Assembly: GCA_964036275.1 (NCBI GenBank)
Contig: OZ038433.1
Span: forward strand, 38,163,336 to 38,227,335
DNA from: Litoditis marina
Lineage: Eukaryota; Nematoda; Chromadorea; Rhabditida; Rhabditidae
Length of the DNA: 64,000 bases
Direction: 5' to 3'
The translations under genes were made by a program, and so were the position numbers. How positions within the stretch are numbered: position 1 is the first letter of the stretch; each line of letters opens with the position of its first letter. The notes below the pieces were generated by a model. It did not search any database. It was not told the origin of the DNA and worked only from the letters and a program-made list of their open reading frames with translations. Below, one piece after another: positions 1 through 9,640 of this stretch.

Positions 1-3000
1 CCAATCTTTGAAACAAATCAGGTAGATCGAATTAGGCGCAACAAAGCTCAATGCGAAACAGAAGGACACACAGTACAATTTTTCCATGTTGCAACAACTC
101 ACAATCCAGCGGACATAGGGTCGCGCGGAGCAAGCAAGGAAGATCTGGAAAGTTCCGATTGGATCAATGGCCCTCAATGGATCTCCGAATTCACGAGTGA
201 ATCCCCGCTCACACCAATTTCTGAGCTAACTCTTCAATATGATGAGGAACATGACGTTGAACCCCTTACAGACATTATCATTGCGAGTCAGGTAATTGAG
301 AACAGAACTGAACCAATACTACAACTAGATCGATTTGGGTCGTACACAAAGGCATTACGAGTCTTAGCGCGTGTTGGAAAAATGTTGAAGAAATGGGTAG
401 GGCGAACGTTTCCTGAAAAAGAACCATACTTCCTGGGATTCACTACCTCCGAGCAAATTTCAGCAGAAGATATGAATGCAAGTGAGATACTACTTCTCAA
501 ACAGGAACACTCCTCAATGAAGTTGGAAGAACAGCAAAGATTATTTCGCGATAAAAAGCTGTTCAAAGATGAAAACGATATCATTCGATTCGAATCACGT
601 TTACAAAATTCAAATCTCCAGTTTGACACCAGAAACCCCATAATGATTCCCAAAAACTCTCATTTGGCTAGACTGATCATTTGGGATTGTCACATTGATA
701 ATGCACACTGTGGGAAAGAACACGTATTATCAATACTGCGAAACAAATTTTGGCTAACACAACCTTCGCGGGTTGTCAAATCGATTCTTCAGAGGTGTTG
801 CGTTTGCCGAAAATCACACGGATTACCCTACGGGGCCCCCGATATGCCATCTCTACCTGCAGACCGCGTTATGATCGGAAAGCCATTTCAGAACACAGGG
901 TGTGATTTTATGGGACCTTGGACACTCAATGACGGTATGAAAGTTTACGTCTGCCTATTCACTTGTCTCACAACACGAGCAGTTCACCTTGAAGTAGTGG
1001 AAAGTTTGTCAGCAGGAGCGTTCCTCAACTGTTTCATTCGTTTCATATCGCGTAGAGGAGTACCAAAAGTGATGCGCAGTGATTGTGGCACTAATTTTCG
1101 ACTTGGTTCACGAATACTCAGTGCAATGTTCAATGAAGTCCCAAGTTCTGGAAAATCGGTTATGTCCTACAGCGCAGAAAATCGCATTATCTGGTTGTTC
1201 AACCCACCAGCGTCACCTTGGATGGGGGGAGTATGGGAGAGACTTGTTGGTTCAGTAAAAAGAGCATTCTCTAAGGCAATGGGAAAAAAGAGATTGTCGT
1301 TCCCAGACATGTGTACAGCTATAACTCGAATCGAAGCTGTTATAAACACAAGACCAATCACACACGTGGACCCTACAGATCTGAATACTATACCATTACG
1401 TCCTATTGACTTTCTCACTGGCAACATAAAATATGCTCTGCCTCAACAGGAAATGGAAGGAGAAATTTCAGATGAGTCGTACGACCCAGACATGATACAG
1501 ACAGTAGTGCAAGCTTACGAAGCTCTCAGTTTCTCCGAAAAAGTTGCTCATGGGTTTTGGGAAAGATGGACAACAGAATACCTAACTGCCCTGAGAGATT
1601 CACAAAAACAGCGGCTGAAACAACCACGACACAAAAACATATCAGTCACTCCAGAGGTAGGGGAAATAGTTTTGATTGAACACGACATGTTACCACGCGG
1701 TGCTTGGTCATATGGACGAATTACAGAGCTCATAGAGAGCGCTGATGGCCAGTTGAGATCTGCTAAGATAATGATGCCCAATGGTCACAATCTGCACCGG
1801 CCTCTCAACAAACTATACCCACTTGAGATAAGGAGTGCCGTGTCCAAACCACCAGATGTGACCCGTAACATCGATGCAACACCCGAAGAAACACATAGCG
1901 CCAATGATATCACACCAACATCAGAAGGGAAATCACAAGAGAAAAGTGACTCAGTCCGTGTACAACCACAACGAGCAGCAAAGACACAAGCATACGAAAC
2001 AATCCGCAACTTTGAGCAGTCACTCGAAAATAGTCACCACACTACTTCTGTGACACACGTCAATAAAATCATGTTTTGTGTTCTGGTACTTTCCGCTATC
2101 AACATTGCATCGTGTCAAAATGTAGATAGTATCAAATGCTTGCCCAACAAAGTGGTCATTCAACCACCTCAGTCAAACTTCATGTTGTGTTTTGATTTGG
2201 AATGCAAGAGACTGAAAAATTCAACAAGTCCACTTTCATACGCTCTGCCAGCGTCACCAATCCGACAGAAAGTCAACGTTACCGTAAACTGCGAAGCATT
2301 CAGAGAGTCCAAAATGTGCCCATTACCCAGCTTCTGTGAAAAGTCAAAGGTGTTACTGTCAAAAAGTCTCATCGGGAATCCACAATGTTGGCCGGAAGGG
2401 GCGATCGTTTCAGTGTTACTACTCGTATACGGAGTTATTTCAACATTCATCGTAACATGTGGTTCTATGTACATTGCACTGAAAAAGAACTGTGAACAAC
2501 ACGACATACAGCCGAACCTCTCAGATAAAACACTTTCTGCGAAGCATGATCAAAATGAAGCAATGAATAAGAACCAAGATCATTTCAGTTTGAGAAGATT
2601 CCAACCAGCAAGTGTCTCAACTGCAGCGCACGTCATGGCCGTTTGTCTAACGTTGAACTCAGTCATTTCATTTGCAAGTACTTGTCAAGACGGGTATATG
2701 CGCCACACGGTAGAAATGCATTGCGAGTCAAGGGATCGGTGCAGTTACGATTACCGTAGAGAGTTCTTATTTGATGAGGTACACTCAGAGTTATGCGTGC
2801 AAATAATACAAGGTAATGTATCGATTGGTATGCTGACTATCAGGAAACACCCGACAACATTCATGTGCGGCACTGAAACAATGTTCTACACTAGAGAAAC
2901 TACACCAGAAACATTTTACAGTGTTCGATGTCCCCAAGCTGGGTCCTGTGACGCGGAAAATACGTGTGAAAACTTGGGGGCGAATGATTTTGTGCCAGAA

Positions 3001-4254
3001 CTGGAAGTTGCAAGGAAGTATCCCGGCTATTCAGCGTGTGGACGAACTGAAAACTCTATACTGGCACTTTGTTTTCTTCTTCCATTACAAGCCTGCACAT
3101 TCTACAGAGTTGCACACGTCCCAGCGTCTCAAACCGCATACCACGTGTTTCAATGCGCGCACTGGAAACCACAAATCAAAGTTGATGTTGAGTTTGTACT
3201 CATGAACAATCGGACGGCGTTTACCACAGAACTAACTCCATACGTGATCTCTTCGTTCAATCAGTTGAAACTAACTGTCATTTCCATGACACAACCTCAC
3301 CCATTGACATTGGACAGAAGATTTGCTATGAGCAAAGATGATGAATTGGTTCTACCAAGTTACTACCAATTCCCAGTAGAGTGCGATAATTACACACAAG
3401 CAACCGACTCATTTGGAAGCTGTCAAAATCGAGTGATGTGCCAATGTGAGGTTAACAACAATCCTCCTAATTGTCTTTGCCCAAGTCAGACGTTTGCGGA
3501 ACTACGAGGTCAGCCAGAGAACCAAATTCCTCTCGATACGCCATATGTGCGTCTCTATCGCAAAGATGACACAATTCAGGCAGAAACAGCCGAGAATGAA
3601 ATGACACTCGTTGTGGAATCAAAATGGATGGTAGACACCGCGCAAATGATTATTGACCTCCCCTGTAATGTTTCGGTAGGAAACCTTACTGGGTGCTACA
3701 ATTGCCTGATAGGGAGTCAAGTAGAAATGCAATGCACAGCTAGAAGACCAGCTCGGATTACGGTACAATGCGATAAGAATGTTTTTCCTGTGGAATGTAG
3801 TCCCCAAACGCAGAAAACGACGATCTCAATGGAGTTTGAATCGTCAATTATTCGAACCACATGTCACACCGAATGCGGAGGAAAACAAATATCAGTGAAC
3901 TTGGAAGGTCACCTAGTTTATCACGCCTCACATTTCACAGGTTCGATATTTGAGTACAACAACTCTTCAAACACTACTCCTGACGAAATCGACTGGTTTG
4001 ATGGATTTGGTTTCCCTGATCTGGGCCCGTTGATAAAAGCGTTTGAAAAACATTGGAAATTGCTGCTTTTTGGTGCCTGTATTCTGGCCGTACTAATTGG
4101 TTTCACGTACATGTATGGTCCTATTGTCATATACTACCTACTTCGACTGGTCATCCAAATTGTAATTGGATCCATTAAGCTTCTTCTGACATTTGTACAT
4201 ATGTTATTCTCAGCGTGCGTGGACAGTTTGAATTTGTTTCGCCGCTCAAACTGA
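1..4254 (+). CDS. BEL/Pao Pol (RNase H end, integrase) fused in frame to an envelope-like glycoprotein, 5' partial
   Basis: Frame 1 is open from base 1 to the TGA at 4252-4254 (1,417 residues seen). An RNase H tail with an NPADIGSRG motif occupies about 85-130. The integrase zinc-binding HHCC region lies at about 685-800. The DDE core has D in GCDFMGPW (about 900), D in RSDCGTNF (about 1080) and E in GVWERLVG (about 1234). A BEL-type C-terminal domain spans about 1650-1835. An envelope-like part begins near a hydrophobic signal at about 2071. It has an internal membrane segment (about 2407-2480), a cysteine-rich ectodomain like phlebovirus Gc fusion proteins (about 2680-4030) and C-terminal membrane segments (about 4060-4210). 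No stop separates Pol from Env, so an RNA or proteolytic step would be needed to release Env. The frame is intact in the visible part, which suggests recent activity. Confidence 0.88.
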   Translation, partial: PIFETNQVDRIRRNKAQCETEGHTVQFFHVATTHNPADIGSRGASKEDLESSDWINGPQWISEFTSESPLTPISELTLQYDEEHDVEPLTDIIIASQVIENRTEPILQLDRFGSYTKALRVLARVGKMLKKWVGRTFPEKEPYFLGFTTSEQISAEDMNASEILLLKQEHSSMKLEEQQRLFRDKKLFKDENDIIRFESRLQNSNLQFDTRNPIMIPKNSHLARLIIWDCHIDNAHCGKEHVLSILRNKFWLTQPSRVVKSILQRCCVCRKSHGLPYGAPDMPSLPADRVMIGKPFQNTGCDFMGPWTLNDGMKVYVCLFTCLTTRAVHLEVVESLSAGAFLNCFIRFISRRGVPKVMRSDCGTNFRLGSRILSAMFNEVPSSGKSVMSYSAENRIIWLFNPPASPWMGGVWERLVGSVKRAFSKAMGKKRLSFPDMCTAITRIEAVINTRPITHVDPTDLNTIPLRPIDFLTGNIKYALPQQEMEGEISDESYDPDMIQTVVQAYEALSFSEKVAHGFWERWTTEYLTALRDSQKQRLKQPRHKNISVTPEVGEIVLIEHDMLPRGAWSYGRITELIESADGQLRSAKIMMPNGHNLHRPLNKLYPLEIRSAVSKPPDVTRNIDATPEETHSANDITPTSEGKSQEKSDSVRVQPQRAAKTQAYETIRNFEQSLENSHHTTSVTHVNKIMFCVLVLSAINIASCQNVDSIKCLPNKVVIQPPQSNFMLCFDLECKRLKNSTSPLSYALPASPIRQKVNVTVNCEAFRESKMCPLPSFCEKSKVLLSKSLIGNPQCWPEGAIVSVLLLVYGVISTFIVTCGSMYIALKKNCEQHDIQPNLSDKTLSAKHDQNEAMNKNQDHFSLRRFQPASVSTAAHVMAVCLTLNSVISFASTCQDGYMRHTVEMHCESRDRCSYDYRREFLFDEVHSELCVQIIQGNVSIGMLTIRKHPTTFMCGTETMFYTRETTPETFYSVRCPQAGSCDAENTCENLGANDFVPELEVARKYPGYSACGRTENSILALCFLLPLQACTFYRVAHVPASQTAYHVFQCAHWKPQIKVDVEFVLMNNRTAFTTELTPYVISSFNQLKLTVISMTQPHPLTLDRRFAMSKDDELVLPSYYQFPVECDNYTQATDSFGSCQNRVMCQCEVNNNPPNCLCPSQTFAELRGQPENQIPLDTPYVRLYRKDDTIQAETAENEMTLVVESKWMVDTAQMIIDLPCNVSVGNLTGCYNCLIGSQVEMQCTARRPARITVQCDKNVFPVECSPQTQKTTISMEFESSIIRTTCHTECGGKQISVNLEGHLVYHASHFTGSIFEYNNSSNTTPDEIDWFDGFGFPDLGPLIKAFEKHWKLLLFGACILAVLIGFTYMYGPIVIYYLLRLVIQIVIGSIKLLLTFVHMLFSACVDSLNLFRRSN

Positions 4255-4259
4255 AAACA

Positions 4260-4736
4260 ATGAGCGGTCCAGATGCGACGGACACCCCCTTTAGCTTATT
4301 CCACCTATTCGTTCTCCCCATGGCGGACGAGCAGTCCATGTTAACTTCTCTCTATCATATTGTCAACACTGTAAATCTACAAATGACGGATATCGCGGCC
4401 AAACTAGAAAGGATGGAGGGAGACCTGATTGACCTGAAGGCGACCGTAGAAGTGATTTGTCAACGAACTGCGCCTCGTCAAACGTGCATATTCTGTGCTG
4501 TTGTGGACAATAGAGATGGCCATTATTCGAATCGGTGCCACCTATATGTGGATTCGGTTGCTCGAACCATGAGAATTTCCTCTCTAGGGCTTTGCCCGAA
4601 GTGTCTGAAGCCGGCTCATCCAGAAGATTGCAAAGTGTCTTGCAGCGCCTGTAAGGGCCAACACAACATTCTCTTATGTGCTAACAAGCAGCAGCATCAC
4701 GCGTCTGGACAAATCTTCAAGAGAAAGAAGTTCTAA
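4260..4736 (+). CDS. Gag-type zinc-finger ORF directly downstream of env
   Basis: The ATG at 4260 lies five bases after the envelope stop, so I chose it over an upstream in-frame GTG at 4215 that overlaps env. The protein has about 158 residues. An N-terminal segment could form a coiled coil (about residues 20-65). A cysteine/histidine-rich region follows: CIFC...H...C, then LCPKCLKPAHPEDC, CSAC and a final HNILLC. Such double zinc clusters occur in nematode BEL Gag proteins, normally upstream of protease and Pol. Finding one after env is unusual. It could be a second nucleic-acid-binding ORF of this element or a fragment of another BEL copy. It ends at TAA (4734-4736), just after a purine-rich stretch (4717-4731) that could serve as the polypurine tract. 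Confidence 0.6.
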   Translation: MSGPDATDTPFSLFHLFVLPMADEQSMLTSLYHIVNTVNLQMTDIAAKLERMEGDLIDLKATVEVICQRTAPRQTCIFCAVVDNRDGHYSNRCHLYVDSVARTMRISSLGLCPKCLKPAHPEDCKVSCSACKGQHNILLCANKQQHHASGQIFKRKKF

Positions 4737-5273
4737 AGGTAGTCTACATGCCGCCGCCGTCCTTCTCGTCAACCCCAGCTCACGTCCGCTCCACTACCGA
4801 TGTCCCCTAGCCTTCCCCGATCCAGTACCATCTACGTCCCGCCCGTCGCCGCAACCGTCGCATCTGTGCCGTTGGTTTATCAGTGTCACCGATATATATC
4901 TCGATATCTAGCTCGCCTCAATTTGTTATTTGTTCTGAGTGTAGTCTCCATAATAACCATTAATCTGTAAAGTTCTTATTCTCTATTATACGTTGACCGA
5001 TATGTATTATTATCGGTATCCTGGTTTTATACTATTCTGTTCCCCGAGGCCCGGAGTGTCGTGGACACGACCTACTCGCCTGCTTCTCGCCTCTCTCTCT
5101 CTCTTACTCTTTGTTTGTAGTTTACTAGCCCCGCCTACTCGGAGGCACTTGGCAGATTCTCACTCACATAGTTCGCCACACAGTTGTTTATCGGAACCAT
5201 AAAGATTGTCTTATACCACTGAACCACCAATTACCAACACAGAAAGTTACACGTGTGCATCATACTTGTACAA
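4737..5273 (+). other. Probable 3' terminal (LTR) region of the BEL element
   Basis: This non-coding stretch follows the last ORF and a purine-rich tract and stops where host repeat sequence begins. It holds pyrimidine-rich segments and, near 5200-5216, an ataaagattgtcttat stretch like an R/U5 boundary. A second LTR is not in the window, so its limits are inferred from context only. Confidence 0.45.
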
Positions 5274-8200
5274 TTATGAACATTTGCGTCTATGGGAAGG
5301 TTTGGAGCAAAACAAAGAAATTTCCAATCGTTTCTTATTGTTGGGAAAATGTGTTTTGATTTTGCTAGATGTACGCATGACTTGTTTATAGAGACGTGAT
5401 GAACCAATCTGCGATGATTTTCGTTCTACAAGATGGTGTGGTTCGGATAAGGAAATTTCTTAAGTCCCCACCACGTTACTGGCACAATAATAAGTTTCAC
5501 CCATGACCGTGTTTATTTCATATAGATCACAAAGATGCTTGGCTCGAGCAGTTCATTCTCTACAGAGTACTGTGGAAATGACCATACACACGGGAATGTT
5601 TTTTTTTTACGAAAGACATTCACTTTTCTAATGATAGTTGAAATCTTACCACATGGTTTGAGAGCTTCTTCAGGTGTTACAGGCTGTGAAGTGCTGACAT
5701 CTGTCCAAGTGTTCGAGGTCTTGTTGCAGAGGAATGTTCTTGTGACTTCGACTACCGTCGTGTTAACCTCAGACACGTATTCTGAATAAGATGGTTCGGG
5801 GAAGCTGTGTTATTTCAATTGCAGCACTTCAAGAGTTGTTTTATGCTGTATTTCACTATAATGTTACTGAGTTGACTTACCAAGACCGCAGTGTACGTGT
5901 AATGTGCATGTTCCATCGGCTTTAGTTTCACATGTGACAACGAAGTGAGGGTCCTGAAATATCTTTCATTCACAAACAGGATCTAACCAAAACACTCTCT
6001 GTATTATGCAAAATGTATAATAAGCTACCGATGTCGTGTCCACGTGTCCAAGTGAACAGTTCTCTGGCTGACAACCGTCAGTGATGGTTTCAAATTCTTC
6101 GTTTGTTTTGTCGTCTTTCCATTTGCCACTCGTTTCGCAATTGTACACATGCGTGTCATCCGGATTCCTGGTGTTAGTTTCAACATTCCATGTCAGCCCT
6201 GAAGTTAGAATTTATTAGTGATGGTTGCTCGTTTCATATTTTGGAAAATGTTACTCAGGTAAAAGCGTTACTGTCATACCTTGTACGCAAGTGACAGTTG
6301 TTTTACAGTCAGCGCCGTTGCATTCTGTATCAACGGTAACTGTGTTGTCGAGCTGAGGAGTTGGACAAGACGTTTTGGTCGGGACGCATTCGTCTAGTAC
6401 GACGTTCACGGTCACATTCGTGTCGACATCTTTGTACTGTCCGTCGCCAAGACAAACATATCTGTGATCTCCCTGATAGTGATTGCGAGTCAAAGTTTCC
6501 TTCGTCCATTCAAAACCTGAAATCAGCAGTTTACAAATTTGGCGCTTACTAAATGGCCGTGTTCGTACTTAGTATAATAATCTGGTTACAATCACCTGGC
6601 AAACATTCGATTGTGTAGGAACAATATTTTCCGTCCTCCACACAGTCCTCTGTGACATTTGTGCCTCGTTCCTCCGGCTTTGTACAAACAGAGTGGGAAT
6701 CTGTAGTTGACGGAAGGGTAGTGGATACCGGACTGGTAGTCGTTGCGTTCTCACCTGTCAAAGTTCGAAATTTCTCTTCTGCTGACAAATCAAAATTAAA
6801 AGATGGCATGAAGCTGCACACTTTCCGTATAGTATTATGAACATTTGCGTCTATGGGAAGGTTTGGAGCAAAACAAAGAAATTTCCAATCGTTTCTTATT
6901 GTTGGGAAAATGTGTTTTGATTTTGCTAGATGTACGCATGACTTGTTTATAGAGACGTGATGAACCAATCTGCGATGATTTTCGTTCTACAAGATGGTGT
7001 GGTTCGGATAAGGAAATTTCTTAAGTCCCCACCACGGTACTGGCACAATAATAAGTTTCACCCATGACCGTGTTTATTTCATATAGATCACAAAGATGCT
7101 TGGCTCGAGCAGTTCATTCTCTACAGAGTACTGTGGAAATGACCATACACACGGGAATGTTATTTTTTTTACGAAAGACATTCACTTTTCTAATGATAGT
7201 TGAAATCTTACCACATCGTTTGAGAGCTTCTTCAGGTGTTACAGGCTGTGAAGTGCTGACATCTGTCCAAGTGTTCGAGGTCTTGTTGCAGAGGAATGTT
7301 CTTGTGACTTCGACTACCGTCGTGTTAACCTCAGACACGTATTCTGAATAAGATGCTTTGGGGAAGCTGTGTTTTTTCAATTGCAGCACTTCAAGTGTTG
7401 CTTTATGCTGTATTTCACTATAATGTTACTGAGCTGACTTACCAAGACCGCAGTGTACGTGTAATGTGCATTTTCCATCGGCTTTAGTTTCACATGTGAC
7501 AACGAAGTGAGGGTCCTGAAATATCTTTCATTCACAAACAGGATCTAACCAAAACACTCTCTGTATTATGCAAAATGTATAATAAGCTACCGATGTCGTG
7601 TCCACGTGTCCAAGTGAACAGTTCTCTGGCTGACAACCATCAGTGATGGTTTCAAATTCTTCGTTTGTTTTGTCGTCTTTCCATTTGCCACTCGTTTCGC
7701 AATTGTACACATGCGTGTCGTCCGGATTCCTGGTGTTAGTTTCAACATTCCATGTCAGCCCTGAAGTTATAATTTATTAGTGATGGTTGCTCGTTCCATA
7801 TTCTGGAAAATGTTACTCAGGTAAAAGCGTTACTGTCATACCTTGTACGCAAGTGACAGTTGTTTTACAGTCTGCGCCGTTGCATTCTGTATCAACGGTA
7901 ACTCTGTTGTCGAGCTGAGGAATTGGACAAGACGTTTTGGTCGGGACGCATTCGTCTAGTACGACGCTCACGGTCACATTCGTGTCGACATCTTTGTACT
8001 GTCCGTCGCCAAGACAAACATATCTGTGATCTCCCTGATAGTGATTGCGAGTCAAAGTTTCCTTCGTCCATTCAAAACCTGAAATCAGCAGTTTACAAAT
8101 TTGGCGCTTACTAAATGGCCGTGTTCGTACTTAGTATAATTTTCTGGTTACAATCACCTGGCAAACATTCGATTGTGTAGGAACAATATTTTCCGTCCTC

Positions 8201-9640
8201 CACACAGTCCTCTGTGACATTTGTGCCTCGTTCCGCCGGCTTTGTACAAACAGAGTGGGAATCTGTAGTTGACGGAAGGGTAGTGGATACCGGACTGGTA
8301 GTCGTTGCGTTCTCACCTGTCAAAGTTCGAAATTTCTCTTCTGCTGACAAATCAAAATTAAAAGATGGCATGAAGCTGCACACTTTCCGTATAGTATTAT
8401 GAACATTTGCGTCTATGGGAAGGTTTGGAGCAAAACAAAGAAATTTCCAATCGTTTCTTATTGTTGGGAAAATGTGTTTTGATTTTGCTAGATGTACGCA
8501 TGACTTGTTTATAGAGACGTGATGAACCAATCTGCGATGATTTTCGTTCTACAAGATGGTGTGGTTCGGATAAGGAAGTTTCTTAAGTCCCCACCACGTT
8601 ACTGGCACAATAATAAGTTTCACCCATGACCGTGTTTATTTCATATAGATCACAAAGATGCTTGGCTCGAGCAGTTCATTCTCTACAGAGTACTGTGGAA
8701 ATGACCATACACACGGGAATGTTATTTTTTACGAAAGACATTCACTTTTCTAATGATAGTTGAAATCTTACCACATGGTTTGAGAGCTTCTTCAGGTGTT
8801 ACAGGCTGTGAAGTGCTGACATCTGTCCAAGTGTTCGAGGTCTTGTTGCAGAGGAATGTTCTTGTGACTTCGACTACCGTCGTGTTAACCTCAGACACGT
8901 ATTCTGAATAAGATGCTTTGGGGAAGCTGTGTTTTTTTCAATTGCAGCACGTCAAGTGTTGTTTTATGCTGTATTTCACTATAATGTTACTGAGTTGACT
9001 TACCAAGACCGCAGTGTACGTGTAATGTGCATGTTCCATCGACTCTAGTTTCACATGTGACAACGAAGTGAGGGTCCTGAAATATCTTTCATTCACAAAC
9101 AGGATCTAACCAAAACACTCTCTGTATTATGCAAAATGTATAATAAGCTACCGATGTCGGGTCCACGTGTCCAAGTGAACAGTTCTCTGGCTGACAACCA
9201 TCAGTGATGGTTTCAAATTCTTCGTTTGTTTTGTCGTCTTTCCATTTGCCACTCGTTTCGCAATTGTACACATGCGTGTGGTCCGGATTCCTGGTGTTAG
9301 TTTCAACATTCCATGTCAGCCCTGAAGTTAGAATTTATTAGTGATGGTTGCTCATTCCATATTCTGGAAAATGTTACTCAGGTAAAAGCGTTACTGTCAT
9401 ACCTTGTACGCAAGTGACAGTTGTTTTACAGTCTGCGCCATTGCATTCTGTATCAACGGTAACTGTGTTGTCGAGCTGAGGAGTTGTACAAGACGTTTTG
9501 GTCGGGACGCATTCGTCTAGTACGACGCTCACGGTCACATTTGTGTCGACATCTTTGTACTGTCCGTCGCCAAGACAAACATATCTGTGATCTCCCTGAT
9601 AGTGATTGCGAGTCAAAGTTTCCTTCGTCCATTCAAAACC
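5274..9640. repeat. Tandem repeat, 1.56-kb unit, about 2.8 copies
   Basis: Units start near 5274, 6836 and 8397, with spacings of 1562 and 1561 bases measured at several exon edges. Introns are as similar as exons, so duplication is recent or the copies are homogenised by gene conversion. The third copy stops matching just after 9640, where a different intron sequence begins. Confidence 0.9.
5650..9639 (-). CDS. Three-unit tandem exon array of the giant CCP gene (three modules per unit)
   Basis: Exons, in gene order: 9403-9639, 9152-9321, 9004-9076, 8772-8903; 8158-8316, 7842-8078, 7591-7760, 7443-7515, 7212-7343; 6596-6754, 6280-6516, 6029-6198, 5881-5953, 5650-5781. A full unit (159, 237, 170, 73 and 132 nt) codes 257 residues: a Thr/Ser linker and three six-cysteine modules, including a CLPGFEW and a CVQGLTW type. 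Units are nearly identical. The third module is interrupted by an additional phase-0 intron between the 170- and 73-nt exons. The first exon of the first unit is supplied by the chimeric exon 9712-9919. The last exon ends with a GTAAGATT donor in phase 1, and the expected next exon is not found before the BEL element. Confidence 0.85.

Larger units (their letters stand above)
1..5273 (+). mobile_element. BEL/Pao LTR retroelement, 3' part, with envelope gene
   Basis: An uninterrupted reading frame enters from the left edge with the end of RNase H, then integrase, a C-terminal domain and an envelope-like protein. A second, gag-type ORF and a non-coding terminal region follow. The order and the integrase place it in the BEL/Pao family, and the phlebovirus-like envelope is typical of nematode members. 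The right limit of about 5273 is where similarity to the downstream 1.56-kb host repeat begins, at the attatgaac corresponding to position 6835. The 5' LTR lies outside the window, so LTR ends and target duplication cannot be checked. It lies antisense in an intron of the minus-strand CCP gene. Confidence 0.85.

Noticed and set aside
4215..4259. Earlier GTG start for the gag-like ORF
   Set aside because: It overlaps the envelope frame. The ATG at 4260 gives a complete zinc-finger protein without it.
6361..8114. Repeated plus-strand ORFs in the 1.56-kb units (e.g. 6361-6552, 7923-8114)
   Set aside because: They lie opposite the minus-strand CCP exons, have no family resemblance, and repeat only because the exons do.
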